Assembly: GCA_050014815.1 (NCBI GenBank)
Contig: JBEKCP010000230.1
Location: 1-8,687, forward strand
Length of the DNA stretch: 8,687 bases
Origin: JBEKCP01 sp050014815
Lineage (GTDB): Bacteria > Planctomycetota > Planctomycetia > Pirellulales > Thermoguttaceae
Direction: 5' to 3'
The translations under genes and the position numbers were made by a program. The notes beneath the pieces are model-generated. The model ran no database searches. It had not been told where the DNA came from and worked only from the letters and a program-made list of their open reading frames with translations. Shown in pieces: positions 1 to 6,278 of this stretch; the first letter of the stretch is position 1, and each line of letters begins with the position of its first letter.

Positions 1-32
1 TCTCCTGTGTCGTGCAACGTCGGGGGGAAACG

Positions 33-1994
33 TCACGGACTGGGCTCAAAGCCAAGCTCGATGCGTTGCGGCCCCGCCTTCAGGGACACATCGCGCTGGT
101 GTTTCCGCCCTGAGGCGTCCTGCCATTCCAGCGAAAGGGGGTCGGCCGACCTGGCGCCCGTCCACGCGCTCTGGCCGGCAGACACCACGAACATCCCGGC
201 AACCGTCTTGTTGGCCGAGACCGTCAGCGTGACCGGTCCCGCCGTCTTGGCCGGCAGGGCGATTTCGAGCATGGGCGGGCCCTGCTCGACGCCGCTGGTG
301 AGCAGCCAGATCGTGCCTTGGCTGTCGACGGCGAAAAGGTCGGGATTGCCGTCGGCCGAAAGATGCGCAATGGTGCCGGTGAGCTGCCCGTCCTTCAGGT
401 GCCCGCCCGACTCGAGCTCCTTCTGGTGCGCCTCGGGCGCGAGCATGGCGTTATCGACGAGAAGCTCGCGGGCCAGGCCGAAGCAACTGAATCCGCGATT
501 GAAGAAGCACTTCGGCGCGATGCCGGCGTAAAACAGGGCGACGCCTTGACGGCCGTCGGCGTTGACGTCCCAAGGGGCGCTCGCGACGATCACGGGGGCG
601 TTGAGGTTGCCGTGATAGGCCAGTTCGCCCGTTTCGCGGGTGCGGTTCGCAAGGCTCGCAACCTTTCCGCCGGAGAGCAGGGCGCTGCCGTCGCCGCCGG
701 ACACAACCATGTCCAACTCGCCGTCGGCATCGAAATCGCCGAAGACCACTCCAGTCGGGGGATCGGGCAGGTCCACCAGGCATTTGGCGGGCACCTTATA
801 TTGCCCCGGCTTCTCGGCGACGAATGTGAGATAGCCCTTGGCAAAGAGCTGCACCACGTCCGGCAAGCCATGGTGACCGAAATCGGCCGCGGCGCAGATG
901 CCCCCGCCGCCAAGCGCCTTGAGGACCGCCGGATCGACCGGCAGCGGTTGGGCCTTCCAGGCGTCTTTCCCGGCGGGAACGATCAGGACGGGCCCCGCGG
1001 AAGTCCCGGCGAGAATGCCTGCGCGGCGGGCATCGCCCACGTCGATTGCCGCCAAGGATGCACAGTCGGCCAGGGAAACATTCAGCGGTTCCGCGACGAA
1101 CGTGCCCTCGGCGGTCTGGCGGGCCAGGCGCAGCCCCTTGCCGTCCCAGCTTGCGATATCGATCCGGCCGTCACCGCCGAAATTGCCGCACGCGGCAAGC
1201 TTGGACGCCGTGGCCAGCTTGATCTTGGCCGTGATGTCCGCCGGCTGGCCACCTTTGGCGGCCGCCTGGTAGAAGCGATCGCCGGCATCCGCCAGCAGGA
1301 GCACGCCGTGCCCGATCTTGCCGCCCAGGTCGATGGCCAGCGAGCCGCGAACGGCCCCCTTGACCGTGCCGAGTTTCATTTCCCCGCCCCAAATCGAGTT
1401 GGCTTTCACGGGAAAGGTCAACCCCGGGTCTTTGCCCATGGCCCGCGCGGCCACGGTCAGCGAACGCGCGCCACCGGCCCAGACGGAATCGAGGTCCTTC
1501 GGGTCCTTGTCCAGGCGATAACGGTCCTTCTCGGCGAACAGGGCAAACCACTTCGTGCCCGCGCACAACATCGCCGCCGGATTCTTCGACCCCGGCTCTG
1601 CCGCAATGCGGCTCGTCAACATCAAACCCCTCGTCGCCGCGTCGCCGCCGAGAATGTCCTTAAGTTCCTGAAGGGTCGCGTCCGGCGCGTCGGCCGTATC
1701 GATGACGAGGGCACTGTCCGGCAGCTTATCCCCCTTGATCATCTCCGCCACTTTCACCGCAATCCGATTGTCCTTCGGGGGGGCCAGGTCGACGACCGCC
1801 ACTTGCGCCGAGCCCCTAATCAGATCCGCGGGCGTATAGCGGAGGTTGATCATTGCCCACGCAAAACTCTGAAGAGCCATCGCCGCCGCGCCGGCAATCG
1901 CAAGCCGGGCGCACGATGTCTTCGTCAACCGGCGTCGGAAACAATGCACCATCGCACCTTTCATCGTTGAACCTTTCATCGCTGAATTTTTCAT
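33..1994 (-). CDS. Exported FG-GAP/VCBS-like beta-propeller protein with ASPIC/UnbV-like C-terminus
   Basis: The 653-residue reading frame starts with a Sec-type signal: a basic stretch (FRRR at about 19-22), a hydrophobic core (about 31-45) and a likely cleavage after SFAWA near residue 47. Residues about 50-200 form a domain I do not recognise. From about 268 there are repeated FG-GAP/VCBS-like segments: GGDGRIDIASW (273-283), DFGHHGLPDVV (371-381), DFDADGELDMVV (420-431), DVNADGRQG (476-484) and HLSADGNPDLFAV (544-556). The DxDxDG-type loops suggest calcium binding, and the repeats suggest a beta-propeller. Residues about 575-650 (GMFVVSAGQSAWTG, then SLEWQDASGRKHQRDVSLKAG) resemble a diverged ASPIC/UnbV module, which often follows such repeats. 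The start is uncertain: ATG at 1994, 1979, 1964 and 1952 are in frame. ATG 1964 has the best ribosome site (GAAAGG, 7 nt spacing), giving 643 residues. The partner or ligand is unknown. It is transcribed away from the lyase operon. Confidence 0.82.
   Translation of the reverse strand: MKNSAMKGSTMKGAMVHCFRRRLTKTSCARLAIAGAAAMALQSFAWAMINLRYTPADLIRGSAQVAVVDLAPPKDNRIAVKVAEMIKGDKLPDSALVIDTADAPDATLQELKDILGGDAATRGLMLTSRIAAEPGSKNPAAMLCAGTKWFALFAEKDRYRLDKDPKDLDSVWAGGARSLTVAARAMGKDPGLTFPVKANSIWGGEMKLGTVKGAVRGSLAIDLGGKIGHGVLLLADAGDRFYQAAAKGGQPADITAKIKLATASKLAACGNFGGDGRIDIASWDGKGLRLARQTAEGTFVAEPLNVSLADCASLAAIDVGDARRAGILAGTSAGPVLIVPAGKDAWKAQPLPVDPAVLKALGGGGICAAADFGHHGLPDVVQLFAKGYLTFVAEKPGQYKVPAKCLVDLPDPPTGVVFGDFDADGELDMVVSGGDGSALLSGGKVASLANRTRETGELAYHGNLNAPVIVASAPWDVNADGRQGVALFYAGIAPKCFFNRGFSCFGLARELLVDNAMLAPEAHQKELESGGHLKDGQLTGTIAHLSADGNPDLFAVDSQGTIWLLTSGVEQGPPMLEIALPAKTAGPVTLTVSANKTVAGMFVVSAGQSAWTGARSADPLSLEWQDASGRKHQRDVSLKAGPQRIELGFEPSP
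1950..1994 (-). repeat. Three 15-bp near-tandem repeats spanning the start codons of the FG-GAP gene
   Basis: Read on the minus strand, the gene opens with ATGAAAAATTCAGCG, ATGAAAGGTTCAACG and ATGAAAGGTGCGATG. Each unit starts with an in-frame ATG, and units 2 and 3 carry AAAGG. Units 1 and 2 can therefore act as the leader for the next ATG: GAAAGG in unit 2 sits 7 nt before the ATG at 1964. The repeats may be slippage products that multiplied a start/ribosome-site module. They could equally just encode a repetitive MKGST-like N-terminus. Confidence 0.7.
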
Positions 1995-2148
1995 CGCCGC
2001 CAGGCCGCTGCCGGATCAACCCGTCGGGGGTTTACCGAGACGGGCATTGGCGCGATTGCGAAATGCGTCTGCGGGCAAGTCAATGAGAACTCTTCGGGCT
2101 GGATCGGGCTGGCCGGAGTCTTTTGGGGGGCTTTTCGGGCAGGTCCCC

Positions 2149-2178
2149 ATTATAACCTCCGGCGAGCCCTCATGCCAT
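2149..2178 (-). promoter_or_regulatory. Candidate sigma-70-type promoter for the leftward FG-GAP gene
   Basis: On the minus strand a perfect TATAAT lies at 2154-2149. ATGGCA (4 of 6 to TTGACA) lies at 2178-2173, an 18-nt spacer. Transcription would begin near 2141, leaving a leader of roughly 150-190 nt before the gene. A perfect -10 hexamer in GC-rich DNA is notable, but the same hexamer accompanies the repeat modules nearby, so it may be part of a repeat rather than a promoter. Confidence 0.35.
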
Positions 2179-2220
2179 AACCAAACGACGAGGGGTCTGA
2201 CACTTTTTCTTGGCGGCTGG

Positions 2221-2286
2221 ATACCAACCCGAAGCGCTAGCGAGGGGGGGCGCGAGAGGCCCCTCGCTAGCGCTTCGGGCTAGTAT
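2221..2286. repeat. Large intergenic palindrome with perfect 20-bp arms
   Basis: The left arm at 2228-2247 is CCCGAAGCGCTAGCGAGGGG. The right arm at 2260-2279 is its exact reverse complement, with a 12-nt loop between. The pairing continues imperfectly outward (ATAC at 2221-2224 with GTAT at 2283-2286). The arm sequence is like dispersed palindromes I recall from planctomycete intergenic regions, so it is probably a REP/MITE-like element rather than a local regulator. There is no T-run after the stem, which argues against an intrinsic terminator. Confidence 0.8.
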
Positions 2287-2420
2287 CCCTTGCCGCCGCC
2301 GCCACGAAATGTTGTCACACGGTTCCGCGACGGGGATCGAGCCGACGATGCACCCGGCCCGCCCCGGGAGGCCCCGGTCGGTCATGGGCCTGCACGTCAG
2401 TCTTTCCCTCTGCTATAATC

Positions 2421-2438
2421 GGGGCTGTCCCGAATTTT
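2421..2438 (+). repeat. GGGGACTGTCCC-type module, first copy (one base shorter)
   Basis: The sequence GGGGCTGTCCCGAATTTT lacks the central A of the fuller copies and follows a perfect TATAAT at 2414-2419. It runs in the same orientation as the copy at 2596-2615. It belongs to a cluster of four modules within 200 bp. Confidence 0.6.
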
Positions 2439-2467
2439 GTGCTAGACGGGAGGGTTCTCGCCTCAAA

Positions 2468-2512
2468 GGGGACAGTCCCATTTTCGCTGACACGAAAATT
2501 GGGACAGTCCCC
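2468..2512. repeat. Inverted pair of GGGGACTGTCCC modules forming a long hairpin
   Basis: The left arm 2468-2486 (GGGGACAGTCCCATTTTCG) pairs with the right arm 2493-2512 (CGAAAATTGGGACAGTCCCC) around a 6-nt loop. I count 18 base pairs with one A-A mismatch (2474/2506) and one bulged T (2500). Each GGGACAGTCCC core is also palindromic by itself. A TATAAT follows at 2513-2518. No T-run follows, so it does not look like a terminator. A REP/MITE-like structure is more likely, although a role in the leader of the lyase gene cannot be excluded. Confidence 0.75.
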
Positions 2513-2556
2513 TATAATCGCACGTGTCTCATGCCGGATGCTGTTGGTCAGCAAGC

Positions 2557-2585
2557 CTTTCACCTACGAGAAATGGGAGTATAAT
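2557..2585 (+). promoter_or_regulatory. Candidate promoter of the rightward lyase operon
   Basis: A perfect TATAAT lies at 2580-2585, with CTTTCA (3 of 6 to TTGACA) at 2557-2562, a 17-nt spacer. Transcription would start near 2592, placing the GGGGACTGTCCC module at 2596-2615 at the 5' end of the transcript. Alternative TATAAT hexamers at 2414-2419 and 2513-2518 have poorer or wrongly spaced -35 partners. All three sit next to repeat modules, so this call is tentative. Confidence 0.35.
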
Positions 2586-2595
2586 GCGCCGTCGC

Positions 2596-2615
2596 GGGGA
2601 CTGTCCCGATTTTCG
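2596..2615 (+). repeat. GGGGACTGTCCC-type module, copy nearest the lyase gene
   Basis: The sequence GGGGACTGTCCCGATTTTCG matches the arms of the hairpin at 2468-2512 almost exactly. It lies 39 bp before the lyase start codon and 10 bp after a TATAAT hexamer (2580-2585). If the candidate promoter is right, this module would be in the 5' leader, or could act as an operator-like palindrome. Confidence 0.6.
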
Positions 2616-2640
2616 CCCTTTGGACGGACTCCCATACGGC

Positions 2641-2646
2641 AAGGAG
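2641..2646 (+). promoter_or_regulatory. Ribosome binding site that fixes the lyase start at 2655
   Basis: AAGGAG lies 8 nt before ATG 2655, and that ATG opens directly into a signal peptide. The frame stays open upstream to 2439, but that extension crosses repeat modules and would bury the signal peptide, so it is not coding. Confidence 0.85.
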
Positions 2647-2654
2647 ACTCCTTC

Positions 2655-4649
2655 ATGAGAGCACGATTGACGTTCCCCGTGTCGGTTCTGGCCGCAATCG
2701 CGGTTTGCGTCGCTCCGGCCCGGGCCGGAGAGCATCCTCGGCTCCTGGTAGGCAAGGCCGACATCGAGAGGATCCGCTTGCGGGTCCAACAGGAGCCCTA
2801 CGCCTCGATGGTCAAGGTCATCCAACAGCAGGTGGCCCAGCCCGCGGAAGCGGGCAATCGCGTCCTGTACGACGATCGCAGCGTGGATTACGCCAGCCTG
2901 TACGTGCTGGCGGGCGACAAGCGGTTTGCCGCCGAGGCCGAGAAGATCGTGCTGGCGATGGTCAACGACGCCGATTTCTGGAACAACCCCGGCAGCAAGG
3001 GGCTGACGCGGGCGGCGGGCGCGATGCGGGCTTCCCTGGCCTTCGATGTGTGCGCCGATGCCTGGAGCGACGCCAACCGCAAGCTGGTCAGCGAGAAGCT
3101 GCGGCTGGCCGGCGAGAACCTCATGAAGTCGATGGGGCGCGGCGCCAACAGCGGCACCGCCAACAACTGGCAGGCCGTGCGGTACGGCGGGGCCGGCATC
3201 GCCTTCCTGGCCAGCGACGAGGACGGCGGGGCCGAAAAGGCCAAGGAAGCGCTCGCCCAACTGAAACGCCATCTCGTCGCCAATCTCGGCGACAACGGCT
3301 GGAACCCCGAGGGCATCGGCTACACGCAGTATCCCTGGCAATTCAGCGGGCCCTTCGGCATCGCCGCCCAGCGCGCCGGGATCGGCGACCTTCGCCAGGA
3401 AGTAAAGAAGGCCGCGCTGACCTTCTGGACCACGTATGCGGGCACCGTTTCGATCCCGCGCGAGGGCGGCGTGGGCCTGCGCGCCGACCTGGGCGACGAT
3501 CACGCCTGCTGGAGCGGCGACGGCACGGCCGGATTGGCCTTCTGGTATGCCCCGCCCGAGCAACTGCCCGCCATGAAATTCATGTACGACTATCTCTGCG
3601 GCGCCAAGGGCGACCGCTCGTGGGACTCCGCCAGCCACGGCGGTTTGTATTCGATCCTCTATTATCCGGTCGAACTGGCGGCCAAGAATCCGAAGGAGGT
3701 CATGGGCCTCGACTTCACCGACAAGTCGCACGGCATCGCCATCTTCCGCAACGCCTTCCAGGACGAAAACGACATCGTGGCCCTGGTGAACGGCCACCGG
3801 CGCCAGCCGACGGGCTGCCACGGCGGCCCGGACACCAACACTTTCCGCATCCTCGGCCTGGGCGGCTGCTGGGTCGTCGGCGGCGGGCGCACCGGCGATC
3901 CGGGCGGACAGACCAACCTTTTCGCCGGCCCGCCCGTCGTGCCGCGCAAAGGCGGCGGAAGCGGCCTGGGCAAGCTCGACGCCTGCGAGTTCTCGCCCGA
4001 CGGAGGCGGCTACGCCGTCGTCAGCGGCTCCTGCCTGGGCGTGCAGGACCAGCGCCGGCTCTTCGGCGCCGACTACTCGCGGAAGTCGGGCGCCGCGGCC
4101 GTGTTCGTGACCGCCGAGACCAGTCAAAACGGCCGACTCTGGCGGCTCAACACGCCCGAGTTCAACGAAATCTCCACCAGCGGCAACACGTTCACGCTCC
4201 GCGGGCCTACCGGGGCATCGCTCGCCGGCACCGTGGTCGAGCCGGCGAAAGTCGCGTTCCGCACCGGCACGTTCGAGCGCGGCGGCGGGGCGGGGCACGT
4301 CGGCTTTCCGTACCGCGGCAAGAAATACATCAACAACAAGTGGCTCGAATTCGACTGCGACAAGAACGTGGTCGTCGTGCTGACCCTGCAGGACAAGGGC
4401 CAGGCAGCCCCGAAGGTCACGGGCGGCGGCGACGCGACCCGTGCGAGCCTTCAGGTCGGCCCGCTGGGCATCGCCATCGACGCGGCCAAGATCGTGTTCG
4501 GCGTGCCGGCGCGTGCACGCGAACGATCGACTCGTGGAGTCGACGTGCAAGGTGTGCCGGGCCGCAAAGGCCGACGGCTATTGGCGCGAGCGGTATCATC
4601 CGCAGCCAAACGGCGCCGTTTCGCCGGGCGGTGCCTCAAAGTACTGTGA
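2655..4649 (+). CDS. Secreted heparinase-II/III-like polysaccharide lyase
   Basis: The 664-residue product probably cleaves an acidic (uronate-containing) polysaccharide by beta-elimination outside the cytoplasm. Residues 1-24 are a signal peptide ending ARA. Mature residues from about 26 begin HPRLLVGKADIERIR, typical of heparinase/alginate-lyase toroid domains. NNW at 170-172 and NPEGIGYTQY with E219, Y223 and Y226 match the conserved toroid motifs that hold the catalytic glutamate/tyrosine region in the family. GCHGGPDTNTFRILGLGG with H389 matches the histidine motif opening the C-terminal beta-sandwich. The substrate cannot be read from the sequence. It is the first gene of a four-gene rightward run. 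The end is odd: the recognisable domain stops near residue 616 (LGIAIDAAKIVFG), and the last 48 residues are arginine-rich with poor codon bias, while the +1 frame looks more coding (4501-4677). Family assignment is fairly sure; the exact C-terminus is not. Confidence 0.8.
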   Translation: MRARLTFPVSVLAAIAVCVAPARAGEHPRLLVGKADIERIRLRVQQEPYASMVKVIQQQVAQPAEAGNRVLYDDRSVDYASLYVLAGDKRFAAEAEKIVLAMVNDADFWNNPGSKGLTRAAGAMRASLAFDVCADAWSDANRKLVSEKLRLAGENLMKSMGRGANSGTANNWQAVRYGGAGIAFLASDEDGGAEKAKEALAQLKRHLVANLGDNGWNPEGIGYTQYPWQFSGPFGIAAQRAGIGDLRQEVKKAALTFWTTYAGTVSIPREGGVGLRADLGDDHACWSGDGTAGLAFWYAPPEQLPAMKFMYDYLCGAKGDRSWDSASHGGLYSILYYPVELAAKNPKEVMGLDFTDKSHGIAIFRNAFQDENDIVALVNGHRRQPTGCHGGPDTNTFRILGLGGCWVVGGGRTGDPGGQTNLFAGPPVVPRKGGGSGLGKLDACEFSPDGGGYAVVSGSCLGVQDQRRLFGADYSRKSGAAAVFVTAETSQNGRLWRLNTPEFNEISTSGNTFTLRGPTGASLAGTVVEPAKVAFRTGTFERGGGAGHVGFPYRGKKYINNKWLEFDCDKNVVVVLTLQDKGQAAPKVTGGGDATRASLQVGPLGIAIDAAKIVFGVPARARERSTRGVDVQGVPGRKGRRLLARAVSSAAKRRRFAGRCLKVL

Positions 4650-4677
4650 ATATCCGGCGATAAGGAGACCATTATGA
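4501..4677 (+). pseudogene. Alternative +1-frame C-terminal tail of the lyase gene, or remnant of a lost gene
   Basis: Beyond about 4500 the lyase frame becomes arginine-rich. The frame one base later reads HANDRLVESTCKVCRAAK, then DGYWRERYHPQPNGAV and SPGGASKYCEYPA, and has mostly G/C third positions like the real genes here. It ends with TGA at 4675-4677, overlapping the next ATG (4674) as ATGA, the same junction seen at 6275-6278. The mix of tryptophan, tyrosine, histidine and cysteine looks like genuine protein, perhaps the C-terminal end of an (alpha/alpha)-barrel carbohydrate enzyme. The explanations are a one-base frameshift (natural or a sequencing error) in the lyase gene, or a fossil of a deleted gene fused to its end. 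Confidence 0.45.
4662..4667 (+). promoter_or_regulatory. Ribosome binding site of the alpha/beta-hydrolase gene
   Basis: AAGGAG lies 6 nt before ATG 4674, which opens into a signal peptide. This strong site supports the start and efficient translation of the second gene of the run independent of the lyase gene's uncertain end. Confidence 0.85.
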
Positions 4678-6278
4678 ACGCCCCCATTCGCATCGCGGCC
4701 GCTGCCGTGATTCTTACCGTGACGGCCTCGACGGCATTGGCGCAGTGGACCGCGACCATCGAGCGCCCGACGGCCAATCCCAAGCGTTCGAACCAGGCCT
4801 ACGCCTGGGTCCCCGGCGGTTGCAAGACGGTCCGCGGGGTGTTCATCACCCAGCAGACGATGTTCGAGGCGGGCATTACCCGCAACGAGGAAGTCCGCGC
4901 GGCCTGCGCCGAGAAGGATATCGCCGTCGTGTACGCCCCCTGCGGCATCGGCTTGTACTTCATCACGGGCGACGGCGCCGCGAACATCGAGGCGATCCTG
5001 TCGGACCTGGCAAAGGCCACCGGCCACCCGGAACTCCAGTTCGCTCCCCTGATTACCGCGGGCCACTCGACCGCCGGCATTTACTGCCGGAACGTGGCCT
5101 ACTGGAAGCCGGAGCGCGTGGCGGGGGTCGTTCATATCATGAGCGGGAATTTGCAGGCCCACATCGAGGATTACAGCCGCTCGCTGGCCGGCGTGCCCGT
5201 GCTGTTCATCAACGGCGAATGGGAGCAGTACGGCCCCGACGGCGGGAACCTGCCGGGGAACCTCCGCTCGAACATGGGCCTGCGGATGCGCGGCAATCAG
5301 CAGCAGGGCCAGACGCAATGGATCTGCATGCGCCAACAGATCCTCGCCCGCCGTGCCAAGAACCCGGAGAACCTGATGGGACTGGTCGTGAGCCGCGACA
5401 AGAGCCACACCCAATGGGAAGGCGCGATGAACGGCATGGTCGCGCAGTTCATCCGCAGCGTGGCCGATGCCCGCATTCCCAAGGGCAACCCGGACGGCAA
5501 GACCGCCGTGCGGTGCCTGCCGGTGAAGGCCGCCGAGGGGTGGCTGTTGGACGCCGACATCAAGGCCCCGAAGTTCCCGCCCGCGCCGTATGCGGAGTAC
5601 AAGGGCGACAAACGATATGTCCTGTGGTATCCGGACAAGGCGATGGCCATGAAGGTCTGGGAGTATAATCAGCAGGGGTGGCCGGACCCCGATCCGACGG
5701 CCGACTGGCCCGTGGAGAAGCGTTTTACTCCGGAGCCTTCCTTGCAGGACATCGTGGATTGCCCCCCGCCGCCCAAGCTGACCTGGACCGGCGGCGACGG
5801 CCCGTGGGACAACGCCGCGACCGCATGGCGCGACGAGGCGGGCAGGGCCGTGGCGTGGAATCCCCAGGCACAGGCACTGTTGGCCGGCCCCGGCGGGACC
5901 GTCCACGCGGACGCCAAGATCGCGTGCAGCGGCCTCACGCTCGGGAAAGGCTATACGCTGGTGATCGGCGCGAACAAGGTGGACAGCCGGCTGTCGGTCG
6001 TGCTGGAGCCGGGCAGCACGCTCGAGGTGACCCTCGATGCGGAGGAGTCCAACGGGCGCTGGGGTGCCCGCATTTCGGCCGCCGGCTACGCAAAGTTGGG
6101 CGGAACCCTGGCGCTCAAGGGAGCGAACCTCAAGCCGGGAACGTACCACGTCATTCGTGCCAGCGGGAAGACCGAGGGCACGTTCGACAAGGTGATTCCG
6201 CCCAGCGGCTGGACGACCGACAGCCGCGGCGGCAGCATTGTCCTGAAAGCGGCCGGAACCGGGCCGTCGCCGAAATGA
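4674..6278 (+). CDS. Secreted alpha/beta-hydrolase (esterase-like) with autotransporter-associated beta-strand C-terminal domain
   Basis: The 534-residue product has a signal peptide (1-23, ending ALA before QWTAT). Residues about 35-270 read as an alpha/beta-hydrolase: GVFITQQTMFEAG, then the nucleophile-elbow-like GHSTAG with S132 (residues 130-135), VPVLFINGEWEQYG, which is where the catalytic acid region is expected, and SRDKSHTQWEG with candidate catalytic H245. The elbow is G-H-S-T-A rather than the strict GxSxG. From residue 368 (KLTWTGGDGPWDN) to about 525 the sequence resembles autotransporter-associated beta-strand segments: WxGGxGxWD, GPGGTVHAD, GLTLGKGYTLVIG and the KLGGTLALKG / PGTYHVI pattern. 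No outer-membrane barrel follows, so it is probably a secreted beta-solenoid module. A carbohydrate esterase partner for the lyase is plausible, but the substrate is unknown. The gene starts 24 nt after the lyase stop and ends in an ATGA overlap with the next gene. Confidence 0.68.
   Translation: MNAPIRIAAAAVILTVTASTALAQWTATIERPTANPKRSNQAYAWVPGGCKTVRGVFITQQTMFEAGITRNEEVRAACAEKDIAVVYAPCGIGLYFITGDGAANIEAILSDLAKATGHPELQFAPLITAGHSTAGIYCRNVAYWKPERVAGVVHIMSGNLQAHIEDYSRSLAGVPVLFINGEWEQYGPDGGNLPGNLRSNMGLRMRGNQQQGQTQWICMRQQILARRAKNPENLMGLVVSRDKSHTQWEGAMNGMVAQFIRSVADARIPKGNPDGKTAVRCLPVKAAEGWLLDADIKAPKFPPAPYAEYKGDKRYVLWYPDKAMAMKVWEYNQQGWPDPDPTADWPVEKRFTPEPSLQDIVDCPPPPKLTWTGGDGPWDNAATAWRDEAGRAVAWNPQAQALLAGPGGTVHADAKIACSGLTLGKGYTLVIGANKVDSRLSVVLEPGSTLEVTLDAEESNGRWGARISAAGYAKLGGTLALKGANLKPGTYHVIRASGKTEGTFDKVIPPSGWTTDSRGGSIVLKAAGTGPSPK

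Larger units (their letters stand above)
1995..2654. other. Divergent intergenic region without a convincing gene, rich in palindromic repeats
   Basis: This 660-bp stretch separates the two divergent transcription units. Short reading frames cross it in several frames, but none has a credible start, ribosome site or recognisable protein, and several run straight through the palindromes. Its contents are a candidate leftward promoter (2149-2178), the motif GGGGTCTGACACTTTTT (2192-2208), a long palindrome (2221-2286), the GGGGACTGTCCC module cluster (2421-2615), a candidate rightward promoter (2557-2585) and the ribosome site of the lyase gene (2641-2646). Nothing specific was seen in 1995-2130 or 2287-2410. 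Confidence 0.7.

Noticed and set aside
318..1970. Long plus-strand frame of 550 codons opposite the FG-GAP gene
   Set aside because: It mirrors the codon bias of the real minus-strand gene, is full of arginine, glycine and histidine, has no recognisable motif or ribosome site, and conflicts with the clear signal peptide and repeats on the other strand.
2468..2512. Intrinsic terminator
   Set aside because: The hairpin is strong, but the sequence after it on either strand lacks a run of T residues, and its arms match other copies nearby, which fits a repeat element better.
2221..2615. CRISPR array
   Set aside because: The repeats are few, in mixed orientation and unevenly spaced, with no constant-length spacers and no cas genes.
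2439..2654. N-terminal extension of the lyase frame upstream of 2655
   Set aside because: It would translate the palindromic repeat modules and place the signal peptide internally; AAGGAG at 2641-2646 clearly serves ATG 2655.
2529..4550. Long minus-strand frame of 673 codons opposite the lyase gene
   Set aside because: Antisense shadow typical of GC-rich DNA; low-complexity composition with no domain, while the sense strand has a signal peptide and lyase motifs.
4596..6149. Minus-strand frame of 517 codons opposite the hydrolase gene
   Set aside because: Antisense shadow; no motif, and it runs across a gene junction with strong sense-strand ribosome sites.
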